A DNA stretch of 64,000 nt from positions 2,182,696-2,246,695 of the forward strand of contig NZ_KV917374.1 of assembly GCF_002019645.1 (NCBI RefSeq), written 5' to 3'. Numbering within the stretch: the first letter of the stretch is position 1; every line of letters starts with the position of its first letter. Under the pieces are notes generated by a model. That model searched no databases. It was not told where the DNA came from and was given only the letters and a program-made list of their open reading frames with translations. The translations under genes were made by a program, and so were the position numbers. Below, piece by piece: positions 37,398-46,456 of the stretch. Origin of the DNA: Litchfieldia alkalitelluris (GTDB taxonomy: Bacteria; Bacillota; Bacilli; Bacillales; Bacillaceae_L).

Positions 37398-38771
37398 ATG
37401 GAACAGCATTGGAAAGAGTTACTTCCAGTTGATCGATATATTGTAAAATCTTCAGGATACTTAAATGACTATGATAGAAACATACTTACACTACTATATC
37501 AGCCTCTAATCGGGGCTAAGGCATTTAGTCTTTATCTTACATTGTGGAGTGAGCTTGAGCAAAATCGACTATGGGGAAGCGAGAGTTCACATCATAGTAT
37601 GATGCTCCTACAGCAGCTTAATTTAAAAGAAATATACAATGAACGCATAAAATTAGAGGGGATTGGGTTATTAAAAACATTTGTTAATGAAAAAGATGAG
37701 ACAAGACTATTTGTTTATGAACTACAATCACCACTCACCCCACATGAATTCTTTAATGACGGAATGTTGAATATTTACCTGTATAATTTGGTGGGAAAGA
37801 ACAAATTTTTAAAGCTTAAACGTTTTTTCTCGGATGCTACGATTGACATGAGTGTGTATAAACCGATAACCAAATCATTTGATCAGGTATTCAGTTCGAT
37901 GAAACCAAAGGAAATGGTGTCTAACCTATCACAAGAGGCTCTACAAACGATTGAACTAGAACCAGACCAACAATTTATAACAAATGGACAGGCTCAATCA
38001 ATTAGTATTAATGCAGATCGGTTTGACTTTGATTTGTTATTTACTGGCATGTCAGATGTGATGATACCAAGTAAATCAATCACTCCAAAAGTAAAAGAAG
38101 CCATAAAAAAATTATCATTCCTCTACGATATAAATCCAATCGATATGCAAAATATTGTGATGAGTGCCATTGATCACACGGAAAACATAGATATTGAGAA
38201 GCTAAGAAAAGCTGCAAGAGATTGGTACCAGTTTGAAAACGGAAATGTTCTCCCAACATTAACAGATCGAACTCAACCCATTCCTTACAGAGTGATGACG
38301 GATCAAAAACCAAAAACAAAGGATGAAGAATTAATTCAACAGCTTGAACAAATTTCTCCCAAACAATTATTGACCGACTTATCTGGCGGTGTTGAACCTC
38401 CAGCTGTTGATTTGAAAATCATTGAAGACATCATGTTTAACCAGAAGCTGCTCCCAGGTGTTGTTAATGTACTGATTTATTATGTGATGTTAAAGACAGA
38501 CATGAAGCTATCAAAGGCATATATCGAAAAAATAGCAAGTCATTGGACAAGAAAAAATGTGAAAACTGTCCAAGAGGCAATGCAGTTAGCAAAAGAGGAA
38601 ACTAGGGAATATCAAAAATGGGCAAACCAGAAAAAACAAGGAAGTAAAACCGGAAACTATTCAGCGAAAAAGCAGACTGAGAAGAAGGATGATGATTTCC
38701 AGGTGGAAAAGAGTGAATTGCAAGAGCGGGTTGCTAAATTAAAACAATTGCTTAATACTGAGAGTGAGTAG
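37398..38771 (+). CDS. dnaB: Replication initiation and membrane attachment protein DnaB
   Basis: The protein has 457 residues (B. subtilis about 472). This is the Gram-positive DnaB, a DnaD-family primosome protein, not the helicase. The N-terminal DDBH1 region has 'LLPVDRYIVKSSGYLNDYDRNILTLLYQPLIGAKAFSLYLTLW' type sequence; the DDBH2 region has 'DLKIIEDIMFNQKLLPGVVNVLIYYVML' (about 325-355) and 'WTRKNVKTVQEAM'. The lysine-rich C-terminal tail is less conserved. It works with DnaD and DnaI to load the DnaC helicase. The two genes after it are not the usual DnaI. Confidence 0.93.
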   Translation: MEQHWKELLPVDRYIVKSSGYLNDYDRNILTLLYQPLIGAKAFSLYLTLWSELEQNRLWGSESSHHSMMLLQQLNLKEIYNERIKLEGIGLLKTFVNEKDETRLFVYELQSPLTPHEFFNDGMLNIYLYNLVGKNKFLKLKRFFSDATIDMSVYKPITKSFDQVFSSMKPKEMVSNLSQEALQTIELEPDQQFITNGQAQSISINADRFDFDLLFTGMSDVMIPSKSITPKVKEAIKKLSFLYDINPIDMQNIVMSAIDHTENIDIEKLRKAARDWYQFENGNVLPTLTDRTQPIPYRVMTDQKPKTKDEELIQQLEQISPKQLLTDLSGGVEPPAVDLKIIEDIMFNQKLLPGVVNVLIYYVMLKTDMKLSKAYIEKIASHWTRKNVKTVQEAMQLAKEETREYQKWANQKKQGSKTGNYSAKKQTEKKDDDFQVEKSELQERVAKLKQLLNTESE

Positions 38772-38801
38772 TAAAATTCTTTCTAAGTGGAGGATAAGTA
38801 T

Positions 38802-39485
38802 ATGAGTCAGGAAAAATCATACTTGGAAAGAGCAATTCAGTATCATTCTGATAAAGTAAAATTATATGAACATGTTAACAAAAATTTCTTATATGGTATT
38901 ATTCAATATCATGAATTATATAAAGACCTGTTTACAGAAAAAGAGTATGCCACCATTCTTCATTTTTGTTTTAATCAAACTTCAAGTGTAAAGGCGTTTT
39001 TTTCGCTACTAGAAGAGCAGTTGATTGAACATGGTGCGATTCGCATGAGACGTAAGCAGGAGGAGAAAGCACAGGTCTTTAAGGAGAAAGATAAGGAACG
39101 TGCTGCAAAATTTAAAGAATTAGAAGTAACCAAGAAACAGGAAGTAAGTTCTGTGAAGTCAGAACCTATTAAAAAGGTCGAAAGTGAACCACCATCAGAC
39201 AATAAATGGGCAAAGCGTTTCTCTGATTTAGAATCGAAATTGAAAGAGCAAAAGGTTATAGGTTCGCCAAGCCAAGTGAATAAACAACCCGAAAATCCAC
39301 TTAAATTTAAAGCTAAAAAAAAGCAAATCACTTTCAGAAAGCCACCAAAATTGGATGAAAAGAAAGGGCAGCATGTTGAAGCACTTATCAGATCACTATA
39401 CGAACAAGGTTCTTACTCGTTACCCAGGATTGCAAAATTAACAGGAGTACATGTTGAAGTGGTTAAGCAAGTATTAAAATTATGA
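38802..39485 (+). CDS. Unknown protein at the dnaI position, HTH-like C-terminus
   Basis: The protein has 227 residues, with no family recognised. Three parts can be seen: a helical N-terminal domain (about 1-72), a long charged low-complexity linker rich in K, E, S and P (about 75-175), and a compact C-terminal segment (about 188-227) whose 'SLPRIAKLTGVHVEVVKQVL' reads like a helix-turn-helix. No cysteines of a zinc site remain. The ATG at 38802 follows GGAGG at 8 bases. It lies 30 bases after dnaB and 13 before the ATPase gene, so a role with them in replication is inferred. Confidence 0.8.
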   Translation: MSQEKSYLERAIQYHSDKVKLYEHVNKNFLYGIIQYHELYKDLFTEKEYATILHFCFNQTSSVKAFFSLLEEQLIEHGAIRMRRKQEEKAQVFKEKDKERAAKFKELEVTKKQEVSSVKSEPIKKVESEPPSDNKWAKRFSDLESKLKEQKVIGSPSQVNKQPENPLKFKAKKKQITFRKPPKLDEKKGQHVEALIRSLYEQGSYSLPRIAKLTGVHVEVVKQVLKL

Positions 39486-39498
39486 GAGGAGTGAAGAA

Positions 39499-40287
39499 AT
39501 GGAGAGAATTGGAAAGTTGATTGGGGATATGGGGAATATGGAGATACTTGATTTGTACACTTGTCCAAAATGTAATCGAGAGGTTAAAACCGTTAGGATG
39601 AAAATCATCGGTGGTGAAAAAAAGGGGCAATGGCAAATTTTGAAGAATGAATGTGATTGTAGGCTTGCTTCTGAAACAATCGAAGCGGCTAGACAAGCAA
39701 AAATTAGGTTCTTTGAGAGATTCTCAATTTTAAATGATGATCTTAAAAATGCTGAGTTTTCTAACTTCAAAGCTGATTATGAAAGTTTAGACGAAGCTGT
39801 TGAAAGAATTTATCATTACCTTGAAACCTTTACGAAAAAGGAATCCATTTATATATATGGAGAAAAGGGAAGAGGGAAAAGTCATCTTGCTGTTTCTGCT
39901 TATAAATTCGTCAAAAACCTAGGGTATACAGCACTCTTTTTTGATGTACCGAAGCTATTAAATGTGATTAGAAGTATCATCAGAAAAGATGTGGATTTTT
40001 CGGAAAATGACTTATTTTCAGCAATCGAGTCTGTTGATTTACTCATACTGGACGACATCGGTGCTGAACGAAAAACGGAATGGGTTGAAGAAGTCATGTT
40101 TTTATTAATCAACCAAAGACAAGGGAAAAGCACAATCTACACCTCAAACCTTGATATTAAAGAGCTCGAGGAACGCTATGGTGGCCGAATATCGGACAGA
40201 ATTAAAAACAAAATGGACGAATCTCATTTAATAAAAATAAAAACCCCGCATAGCTATCGTTCTAAAAACCTTACAATGAATCAATAA
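39499..40287 (+). CDS. DnaC/IstB-type AAA+ ATPase, putative helicase loader
   Basis: The protein has 262 residues. The N-terminus carries a CxxC...CxC zinc site (C22, C25, C52, C54) as in phage DnaC-like proteins. The AAA+ core has Walker A GEKGRGKS (121-128), Walker B LLILDD (181-186), sensor TSN (215-217) and an arginine-finger region at R230/R234. It sits where dnaI should be, but is about 50 residues shorter than B. subtilis DnaI (311) and lacks its N-terminal helicase-binding sequence as I remember it. Helicase loading is the likely role; orthology with DnaI is doubtful. Confidence 0.85.
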   Translation: MERIGKLIGDMGNMEILDLYTCPKCNREVKTVRMKIIGGEKKGQWQILKNECDCRLASETIEAARQAKIRFFERFSILNDDLKNAEFSNFKADYESLDEAVERIYHYLETFTKKESIYIYGEKGRGKSHLAVSAYKFVKNLGYTALFFDVPKLLNVIRSIIRKDVDFSENDLFSAIESVDLLILDDIGAERKTEWVEEVMFLLINQRQGKSTIYTSNLDIKELEERYGGRISDRIKNKMDESHLIKIKTPHSYRSKNLTMNQ

Positions 40288-40316
40288 AAAAAGCAGATGG
40301 AATCTGCTTTTTTTTA
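40288..40316 (+). terminator. Terminator after the loader gene
   Basis: AAAAAAGCAGAT / ATCTGCTTTTTT around GGA, with eight T residues. It ends the dnaB gene set. Confidence 0.9.
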
Positions 40317-40328
40317 TTGACTTTAGCA

Positions 40329-40772
40329 AAAGTGTCTGAACCCGAGGCTACTTCAGACAGCTTTTGCTTTAAAACAATTAAAGTTGTCTGAACCCGAGGC
40401 TATTTCAGACAGCTTTTGCTTTAAAACAATTAAAGCTGTCCGAACCCGAAGCTACTTCAGACAGCTTTTGCTTTAAAACAATCAAAGCTGTCCGAACCCG
40501 AAGCTACTTCAGACAGCTTTTGATTAAAAACAATCAAAGCTGTCCGAACCTGAGGCTACTTCAGACATCTTTTGCTTTAAAACAATCAAAGCTGTCCGAA
40601 CCCGAAGCTACTTCAGACAGCTTTTGATTAAAAACAATCAAAGCTGTCCGAACCCGAGGCTACTTCAGACAGCTTTTGCTTTAAAACAATCAAAGCTGTC
40701 CGAACCCGAGGCTACTTCAGACAGCTTTTACATAAAACCAATTAAAGCTGTCTGAACCCGAAGTTACTTTCT
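40329..40772. repeat. Tandem array of 52-bp hairpin repeats
   Basis: Eight full units and a ninth partial one, period exactly 52 bases. Each unit pairs AAAGCTGTCCGAA with TTCAGACAGCTTT around 'CCCGAAGCTAC', then a variable AT-rich spacer 'TGCTTTAAAACAATC'. Units differ by point changes at a few positions (GAAG/GAGG, GCTTT/GATTA). Each hairpin resembles a terminator without a strong T tract. Relatives occur at 44334-44460. Confidence 0.92.
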
Positions 40773-40835
40773 TTACAAGTTGTATGAAAACCAGATACGT
40801 CCCTTACGGGAAGAGTTTTATGCTAATAAACATTG

Positions 40836-40950
40836 TGAAATGAGCAAAGTGCCACGCCACTCCTGCGGGAGGTAAGGGGCAAAGTGAGACCCCGCAGGAG
40901 CACCTGCGACGAGGAGGCTCACGAAGCGAATGGACTCTCTACCCAAGTTG
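40836..40950 (-). repeat. Divergent element A, copy 4 (inverted)
   Basis: A shorter, diverged version of element A: 'CCACTCCTGCGGGAGG', 'GTGAGACCCCGCAGGAGC' and 'GACGAGGAGGCTCACG' are recognisable. The rest of 40773-41089 is plain AT-rich sequence before ytxC. Confidence 0.75.
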
Positions 40951-41089
40951 TTTCTCAAATTCCTCTTTTCCAAGATGTCTAAGACCAGCTATTAAAACTA
41001 CATCTAAAAGAAGTTTCGATTTAGAATTCTAATTTTGTTCCCATCCCCATATACATAGAATCAGGGTACTGGCAAAAGGGGGGACAAAC

Positions 41090-41953
41090 TTGATTGAAAT
41101 TTCTTTTCAAGATGCCAAAGAGGCAAAAGCATTGTATGAGCGATTAAATAAGCAAAAAAACGCTCTTTCAATTAATTATATTCAAATTACATACAATCAA
41201 GATGTTGAAAATAAAGTAAGGGTAGCGATAAAGAAGAAGAAAGAAATAGCAATTCAAACTGCACTTATCCCAGTTTTAGTCCAATTTGTCTTGGACCGTG
41301 TAGAAGATGCATGGATTTTATCAATTATAGAAAATGAATTTTATTTTTCAGATATTGAGGAACAAAATCAAATTTTAACCATTGCTCATTCACTTATTAA
41401 TGGACAATATGAAGAATTGCCAGAAGCAAAGGAAATCAAATCAAGGAAAGAAACACTTAGAGTGGCGCTAGATTCGTTTATTCATTCAACCATTTCGTTT
41501 TCATTTGAGTCCTTTTTAAAGTTCAGATTACGTGATTATTCGCAAATTTTACTTAAATATACTGAGATGGCAATTGATGAATATAAATTGGAACAAGAAT
41601 ATCAAAACTTCATTCAAAACCTGCGAGATTATACAGTTAACCGCACACCCAAAATAGAACGGTTACATATTTTGCATGATGATCAGTTTTTCTTTTACAA
41701 TGAATCACTTAATGAATTAAAATATTCAGAGATTACAAAACATATTGATCGAAAATTAATCATGAATCATCCGATGTATATTGACTCTAACGTCATCGCA
41801 CCATTAGTCTCGATTGCACCTAAATCCATTGCAATTTATACTAATGAGATTGATCATGGTATGGTTCAAACCATTCAAAATATCTTTTTGGAACGTGTAC
41901 ATATTTACTCAAAAGGGTATTTTGAGAATGTGAAATTACAGCAAAAAATTTAA
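41090..41953 (+). CDS. ytxC: YtxC-like sporulation protein
   Basis: The protein has 287 residues (B. subtilis YtxC about 281), soluble and mixed helical, with 'LRDYSQILLKYTEMAIDEYKLEQEYQNFIQNLRDY' as its best conserved stretch. It is called sporulation-related by homology; biochemical function is unknown. The start is TTG at 41090, with AAAAGGGGGG upstream. Position between the dnaB cluster and thrS is as in B. subtilis. Confidence 0.88.
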   Translation: MIEISFQDAKEAKALYERLNKQKNALSINYIQITYNQDVENKVRVAIKKKKEIAIQTALIPVLVQFVLDRVEDAWILSIIENEFYFSDIEEQNQILTIAHSLINGQYEELPEAKEIKSRKETLRVALDSFIHSTISFSFESFLKFRLRDYSQILLKYTEMAIDEYKLEQEYQNFIQNLRDYTVNRTPKIERLHILHDDQFFFYNESLNELKYSEITKHIDRKLIMNHPMYIDSNVIAPLVSIAPKSIAIYTNEIDHGMVQTIQNIFLERVHIYSKGYFENVKLQQKI

Positions 41954-42001
41954 ACTGAAATGATAACTTTAGCCTAAATTTTATTTTTTTTAGTTGTACT
42001 A

Positions 42002-42030
42002 TTGATTTCTTTTTGAAGAAACCCTATAAT
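42002..42030 (+). promoter_or_regulatory. Predicted SigA promoter of thrS
   Basis: TTGATT and a perfect TATAAT are spaced by 17 bases, just before the T-box leader. Confidence 0.75.
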
Positions 42031-42036
42031 ACTTAG

Positions 42037-42332
42037 CATATCAATAAAGAAATCATATAGTGCAAAAAGTAGTGATAAGGACATGAGTGATTGTACTACG
42101 GTTCTAAGAGAGGGAAGTCTAGGCTGGAAACTTCCTAACGCGATTCAACCACTTACCACCTTTAAACTTCAGTAGTGAACATAGGGAAACCTATCTGTAA
42201 TTACTGACGGGAAAACCGTTATCTTTTTCTTGAGCCATGTAGGTGTTAGTAACTTGCACGGGAACAAGGGTGGAACCACGAACTTATAAATAATAACTCG
42301 TCCCTTTTTTTAGGGGGCGAGTTTTTTATTTT
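42037..42332 (+). promoter_or_regulatory. T-box leader of thrS
   Basis: A tRNA-sensing leader. The AGAGAG bulge motif is near 42109, the conserved T-box sequence AACAAGGGTGGAACCACG is at 42263-42280, and a terminator CTCGTCCC...GGGGGCGAG with a T run spans 42297-42332. A plausible specifier is ACC (threonine) at 42155-42157, followed by A. Uncharged threonyl-tRNA would favour the antiterminator and allow thrS transcription. Confidence 0.93.
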
Positions 42333-42384
42333 GCCAATAAAATTCAAAATGAGTTGGCGTATTCTAAATGAAGGAGTGAAAGTC

Positions 42385-44316
42385 ATGTCAGAAGTAGTAA
42401 AAATCACATTTCCAGACGGAGCAGTAAAGGAGTTTCCTAAAGGCACGACGACTGAGGATATTGCCGGCTCAATCAGTCCTGGATTAAAGAAGAAATCAAT
42501 CGCTGGTAAGTTTAATGGGACTCAGGTCGACCTTCGTACTGAACTTCATGAAGATGGAGAAATTGCAATCATTACGCAAGATGGTGATGAAGCATTAGAA
42601 ATTCTTCGTCACAGTACTGCCCACTTGATGGCACAAGCAATTAAACGTTTATATAAAGATGTTAAGTTAGGTGTAGGACCAGTTATTGAAAATGGCTTTT
42701 ATTATGATATCGATATGGAGAGTTCATTAACTCCAGAGGATTTAGTTGCAATTGAAAAAGAAATGAAAAAAATTGTCAATGAAAATCTGGATATCGTCCG
42801 AAAAGAAGTAAGCAGGGAAGATGCAATTAAGTTATACAGTGAAATAGATGATAACTTAAAACTAGAGTTGATTGAAGCTATTCCAGCAGGAGAGGCTGTT
42901 TCGATTTATGAACAAGGAGAATTCTTTGATTTATGTCGTGGAATCCATGTTCCTTCAACTGGGAAAATTAAAGAATTTAAATTATTAAGCATTGCTGGAG
43001 CATACTGGCGTGGAGATAGTAAAAACAAAATGCTACAACGTATTTATGGTACTGCTTTCTTCAAAAAGGCAGAGCTTGATGAGCATCTTCGCCTTTTAGA
43101 AGAAGCAAAGGAACGTGATCACCGTAAACTAGGGAAAGAATTAAACCTTTTTACAAACTCCCAAAAGGTTGGTCAAGGTTTACCTCTTTGGTTACCTAAA
43201 GGTGCAACAATCCGTCGCGTGATTGAGCGCTATATCGTGGACAAAGAAGAAAGACTGGGCTATAGCCATGTATATACTCCAGTCCTTGGAAGTGTTGATT
43301 TATACAAAACTTCTGGACACTGGGATCATTATCAAGATGGAATGTTTCCGAAAATGGAAATGGACAATGAGGAACTAGTATTAAGACCTATGAACTGTCC
43401 ACACCATATGATGGTGTACAAAAATGAAATCCATAGCTACCGTAAATTACCAATCCGTATTGCTGAACTTGGATTAATGCATCGTTACGAAATGAGTGGA
43501 GCGTTATCAGGATTACAGCGTGTACGTGGAATGACATTAAATGACGCACACGTCTTTGTTCGTCCTGATCAAATTAAAGAAGAATTCATCCGAGTAGTAA
43601 ACTTGGTTCAAGAGGTTTATAAGGACTTTGGCTTGGAAAACTATAGCTTCCGCCTATCTTACCGTGATCCAGAAGATAAGGAAAAGTACTTTGACGATGA
43701 TGCAATGTGGGAAAAAGCTCAGAGCATGTTAAAAGAAGCTATGGATGACCTAGGCTTAGATTATTATGAAGCTGAAGGAGAAGCTGCATTCTATGGTCCT
43801 AAGCTAGATGTTCAAGTTCGTACTGCTTTAGGAAAAGATGAGACTCTTTCAACAGTTCAGTTAGACTTCTTATTACCAGAGCGTTTTGATTTAACATATG
43901 TAGGTGAAGACGGTAAACAGCACCGTCCAGTAGTTATTCACCGTGGTGTTGTATCAACTATGGAACGTTTCGTTGCCTTCTTAATTGAAGAATACAAAGG
44001 GGCATTCCCAACATGGCTATCACCTGTTCAAGTACAAGTGATTCCAGTTTCACCAAATGCACATCTTGAGTATGCGAAAAAGGTACAAGAAGATTTACAA
44101 GCTCAAGGATTCCGTGTGGAGCTTGACGAAAGAGATGAAAAAATCGGCTATAAAATCCGTGAAGCTCAAATGCAAAAGATCCCATATATGCTCGTTGTTG
44201 GAGATAATGAAGTCCAAGAGCAGGCAGTTAATGTTCGTAAATACGGTGAGCAAAAATCAGAAACTGTTAGCTTTGAATCATTTGTTTCGGGCTTAAAGCA
44301 GGAAGTAAATCGTTAA
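42385..44316 (+). CDS. thrS: Threonine--tRNA ligase
   Basis: This class II synthetase has 643 residues, equal to B. subtilis ThrS. Domains: TGS (1-63), editing domain with '[12 protein letters not shown]' (about 72-83) and the zinc/editing '[19 protein letters not shown]', catalytic core with '[13 protein letters not shown]' (zinc Cys) and '[10 protein letters not shown]'-type motif 2, and an anticodon-binding end with 'VRKYGEQ'. The ATG at 42385 has AAGGAGTG upstream; a frame extension to 42331 starts in the terminator stem. Controlled by the T-box. Confidence 0.97.
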   Translation: MSEVVKITFPDGAVKEFPKGTTTEDIAGSISPGLKKKSIAGKFNGTQVDLRTELHEDGEIAIITQDGDEALEILRHSTAHLMAQAIKRLYKDVKLGVGPVIENGFYYDIDMESSLTPEDLVAIEKEMKKIVNENLDIVRKEVSREDAIKLYSEIDDNLKLELIEAIPAGEAVSIYEQGEFFDLCRGIHVPSTGKIKEFKLLSIAGAYWRGDSKNKMLQRIYGTAFFKKAELDEHLRLLEEAKERDHRKLGKELNLFTNSQKVGQGLPLWLPKGATIRRVIERYIVDKEERLGYSHVYTPVLGSVDLYKTSGHWDHYQDGMFPKMEMDNEELVLRPMNCPHHMMVYKNEIHSYRKLPIRIAELGLMHRYEMSGALSGLQRVRGMTLNDAHVFVRPDQIKEEFIRVVNLVQEVYKDFGLENYSFRLSYRDPEDKEKYFDDDAMWEKAQSMLKEAMDDLGLDYYEAEGEAAFYGPKLDVQVRTALGKDETLSTVQLDFLLPERFDLTYVGEDGKQHRPVVIHRGVVSTMERFVAFLIEEYKGAFPTWLSPVQVQVIPVSPNAHLEYAKKVQEDLQAQGFRVELDERDEKIGYKIREAQMQKIPYMLVVGDNEVQEQAVNVRKYGEQKSETVSFESFVSGLKQEVNR

Positions 44317-44333
44317 AATCGAGGAGAGCAAAA

Positions 44334-44460
44334 CCTGTCTGAAGGTGTCTCAAGTTCAGACAAGTACTAAGTTAAAAGAGCCTAAGTTGTTCGAAGATGG
44401 ATGGACTTCAGACAGCTTTGAACCCAAAGAAGCAAAAGTTGTCCGAACTCAAGGCACAAC
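44334..44460. repeat. Degenerate relatives of the 52-bp hairpin repeat
   Basis: Segments such as 'CTGTCTGAAGGTGTC...TTCAGACAAG' and 'ACTTCAGACAGCTTTGAACC' echo the repeats at 40329-40772 but with irregular spacing. They follow thrS directly. Confidence 0.65.
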
Positions 44461-44588
44461 TGAATCATAAGCTTATAAATGATACGATTCTATCAAATAT
44501 TGTTTGATTCGACAGATTCATACAAAAAAACTTGCTATAAAATTAAGACTCTGTTACAATAATTTTTGTGCTAAAAAAAGCGATGTAC

Positions 44589-44618
44589 TTGACGTGCAGT
44601 ACAAATGCATGTTATAGT
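44589..44618 (+). promoter_or_regulatory. Predicted SigA promoter of infC-rpmI-rplT
   Basis: TTGACG and TATAGT are separated by 18 bases, about 260 bases before infC. Confidence 0.65.
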
Positions 44619-44624
44619 AACTGA

Positions 44625-44876
44625 GGAAACTGAATACTTGTTTGGTAAAAAGCAGAAGCACCCGCTTCTCACCTGATTGACACAAAATATTGTAGTTAGC
44701 AGGTTTACGAGATGTCTTTTATTCATTTAATTGAAATCGTAAGTGTGGGTGTACTATGCATCCACACTTTTTTATTTGTAAACCTGAAACATGTTCAATA
44801 AAAAAATGTCGGTTGTAGGAGCCGTGTCCGGCATATCAAATAAGAATTCGGCAAATAACCTTGGAGGTGGCTAATT
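44625..44876 (+). promoter_or_regulatory. infC operon leader (L20-type autoregulatory leader)
   Basis: The leader before infC ends in a strong terminator: AAGTGTGG (44741-44748) with CCACACTT and a T run to 44773. Upstream, GCAGAAGC and GCTTCT pair, and later CTTTTA-type segments may form an alternative fold. In B. subtilis, ribosomal protein L20 binds such a leader and promotes termination, giving feedback on the operon. Confidence 0.75.
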
Positions 44877-45392
44877 ATTAGCAAAGACATGATGGTTAAT
44901 GAGGGCATTCGTGCACGTGAAGTTCGTTTGATTGATCAAAATGGTGAACAGCTTGGGATTAAAACTAAGCAAGAAGCACTTGAAATTGCTGCAAGAGTAA
45001 ACTTAGATTTAGTAGTAGTGGCAGCAAATGCGAAACCCCCTGTATGCAAAATTATGGATCATGGGAAATTCCGCTTTGAACAACAAAAGAAGGAAAAAGA
45101 AGCCCGCAAAAACCAAAAGATTATTAATGTTAAAGAAGTTCGTTTGAGTCCAACAATTGATGAGCATGACTTTAATACGAAATTGCGTAATGCGATCAAG
45201 TTCCTTGAAAAAGGGGATAAAGTAAAAGCATCAATTCGTTTTAAAGGCCGTGCCATTACACATAAAGAAATTGGTCAACGTGTGTTAGACCGTTTCTCTG
45301 CAGCTTGTGCGGAAGTTAGTACAGTTGAGTCTGCACCAAAAATGGACGGACGCAGTATGTTCTTAATGTTAGCACCGAAAAACGAAAAGTAA
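44877..45392 (+). CDS. infC: Translation initiation factor IF-3
   Basis: IF-3 checks the start codon and keeps 30S subunits free. It has 171 residues from an ATT start at 44877. GGAGGT lies 8 bases upstream, and the codons after it (S K D) match the known N-terminus of Geobacillus IF-3. An ATT at 44874 is also possible. The first ATG (44889) would cut four residues. Rare ATT initiation is the known means of IF-3 self-control. Both domains are present ('[20 protein letters not shown]' and '[17 protein letters not shown]'). Confidence 0.93.
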   Translation: MSKDMMVNEGIRAREVRLIDQNGEQLGIKTKQEALEIAARVNLDLVVVAANAKPPVCKIMDHGKFRFEQQKKEKEARKNQKIINVKEVRLSPTIDEHDFNTKLRNAIKFLEKGDKVKASIRFKGRAITHKEIGQRVLDRFSAACAEVSTVESAPKMDGRSMFLMLAPKNEK

Positions 45393-45414
45393 TTGAATTG
45401 AGGAGGAACACCCC

Positions 45415-45615
45415 ATGCCAAAAATGAAAACACACCGTGGCGCTGCAAAGCGTTTCAAGAAAACTGGATCTGGTAAGCTTAAGCGTTCACACGCATATAC
45501 AAGCCACTTATTCGGTAATAAATCTCAAAAGCAAAAACGTAAATTACGTAAATCTGCTGTAGTAAGTAAAGGTGATTTCAAGCGTATTCGTCACTTATTA
45601 GACAATATTAAATAA
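45415..45615 (+). CDS. rpmI: 50S ribosomal protein L35
   Basis: The protein has 66 residues, very basic, with '[20 protein letters not shown]' and '[16 protein letters not shown]' as in all bacterial L35. GAGGAGG precedes the ATG. It is the middle gene of infC-rpmI-rplT. Confidence 0.97.
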   Translation: MPKMKTHRGAAKRFKKTGSGKLKRSHAYTSHLFGNKSQKQKRKLRKSAVVSKGDFKRIRHLLDNIK

Positions 45616-45654
45616 AAACGCATAATTGGAAGATAGATCTAGGAGGGAAACACA

Positions 45655-46011
45655 ATGCCAAGAGTAAAAGGCGGTACAGTAACACGCAAACGTCGTAAAA
45701 AGGTATTAAAATTAGCAAAAGGTTATTATGGTTCAAAACATACATTATATAAAGTAGCAAACCAACAGGTAATGAAATCATTAATGTATGCTTATCGTGA
45801 CCGTCGCCAAAAGAAGCGCGACTTCCGTAAGCTTTGGATTACTCGTATCAATGCAGCTGCTCGTATCAACGGTCTTTCTTATAGCCGTTTAATGCACGGA
45901 TTAAAAGTTGCTGGTATCGAAGTAAACCGCAAAATGCTTGCTGACCTAGCTGTTAGCGATGAAAAAGCATTTGCTGAATTAGCAACAGTTGCTAAAAGCA
46001 ACCTTAAATAA
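45655..46011 (+). CDS. rplT: 50S ribosomal protein L20
   Basis: The protein has 118 residues, basic, with '[20 protein letters not shown]' and '[20 protein letters not shown]'. It assembles early on 23S rRNA and represses its own operon through the leader before infC. AGGAGGG precedes the ATG and a strong terminator follows. Confidence 0.97.
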   Translation: MPRVKGGTVTRKRRKKVLKLAKGYYGSKHTLYKVANQQVMKSLMYAYRDRRQKKRDFRKLWITRINAAARINGLSYSRLMHGLKVAGIEVNRKMLADLAVSDEKAFAELATVAKSNLK

Positions 46012-46026
46012 TTCATATATAGATGA

Positions 46027-46067
46027 AAAGATCATTCTCTAGTAATATTAGAGAATGATCTTTTTTT
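46027..46067 (+). terminator. Terminator after rplT
   Basis: AAAAGATCATTCTCTA pairs with TAGAGAATGATCTTTT, followed by more T residues. Confidence 0.9.
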
Positions 46068-46081
46068 ATGGGGGGAAATGA

Positions 46082-46363
46082 ATGGAAAACAATTATTGGC
46101 CAGTAGTACTTACATATTTGATTATTAATTTCTATGGCTATACCGTCATGTATACTGATAAACAAAAGGCGAAAAAGAATGAATGGAGAATAAGTGAACG
46201 ACAGATTTGGGTAACGGCAGTACTCGGGGGGAGCCTCGGGCTAACGATTGGAATGTTTAAGTTTCGGCATAAAACAAAACATCTATCATTTAGAGTTTTC
46301 CTACCAGTGTTAGCAGTGTTAACGGGAACTGGATATATTTATTTGCTACTTTATTTGTCATAA
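46082..46363 (+). CDS. ysdA: DUF1294 family membrane protein YsdA
   Basis: The protein has 93 residues: membrane segments at about 7-25 and 70-90, with a middle one near 42-58. The family signature 'YTDKQKAKKNEWRISE' and 'GGSLGLTIGMFKFRHKTKH' is clear. Function is unknown. It follows the infC operon as in B. subtilis. GGGGGGAAATGA precedes the ATG. Confidence 0.9.
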   Translation: MENNYWPVVLTYLIINFYGYTVMYTDKQKAKKNEWRISERQIWVTAVLGGSLGLTIGMFKFRHKTKHLSFRVFLPVLAVLTGTGYIYLLLYLS

Positions 46364-46456
46364 AAACAATCAGGTTTGTATATCCTTAAATAACCGGGCG
46401 GCAATTGAACAAATTTACCATTAAGGTGAATTTAACTAGAGAAGGGGTGACTAAGC

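Noticed and set aside
40329-40772. 52-bp array as a CRISPR
   Set aside because: The spacers between stems are nearly identical instead of unique, the whole 52 bases repeat, and no cas gene is near.
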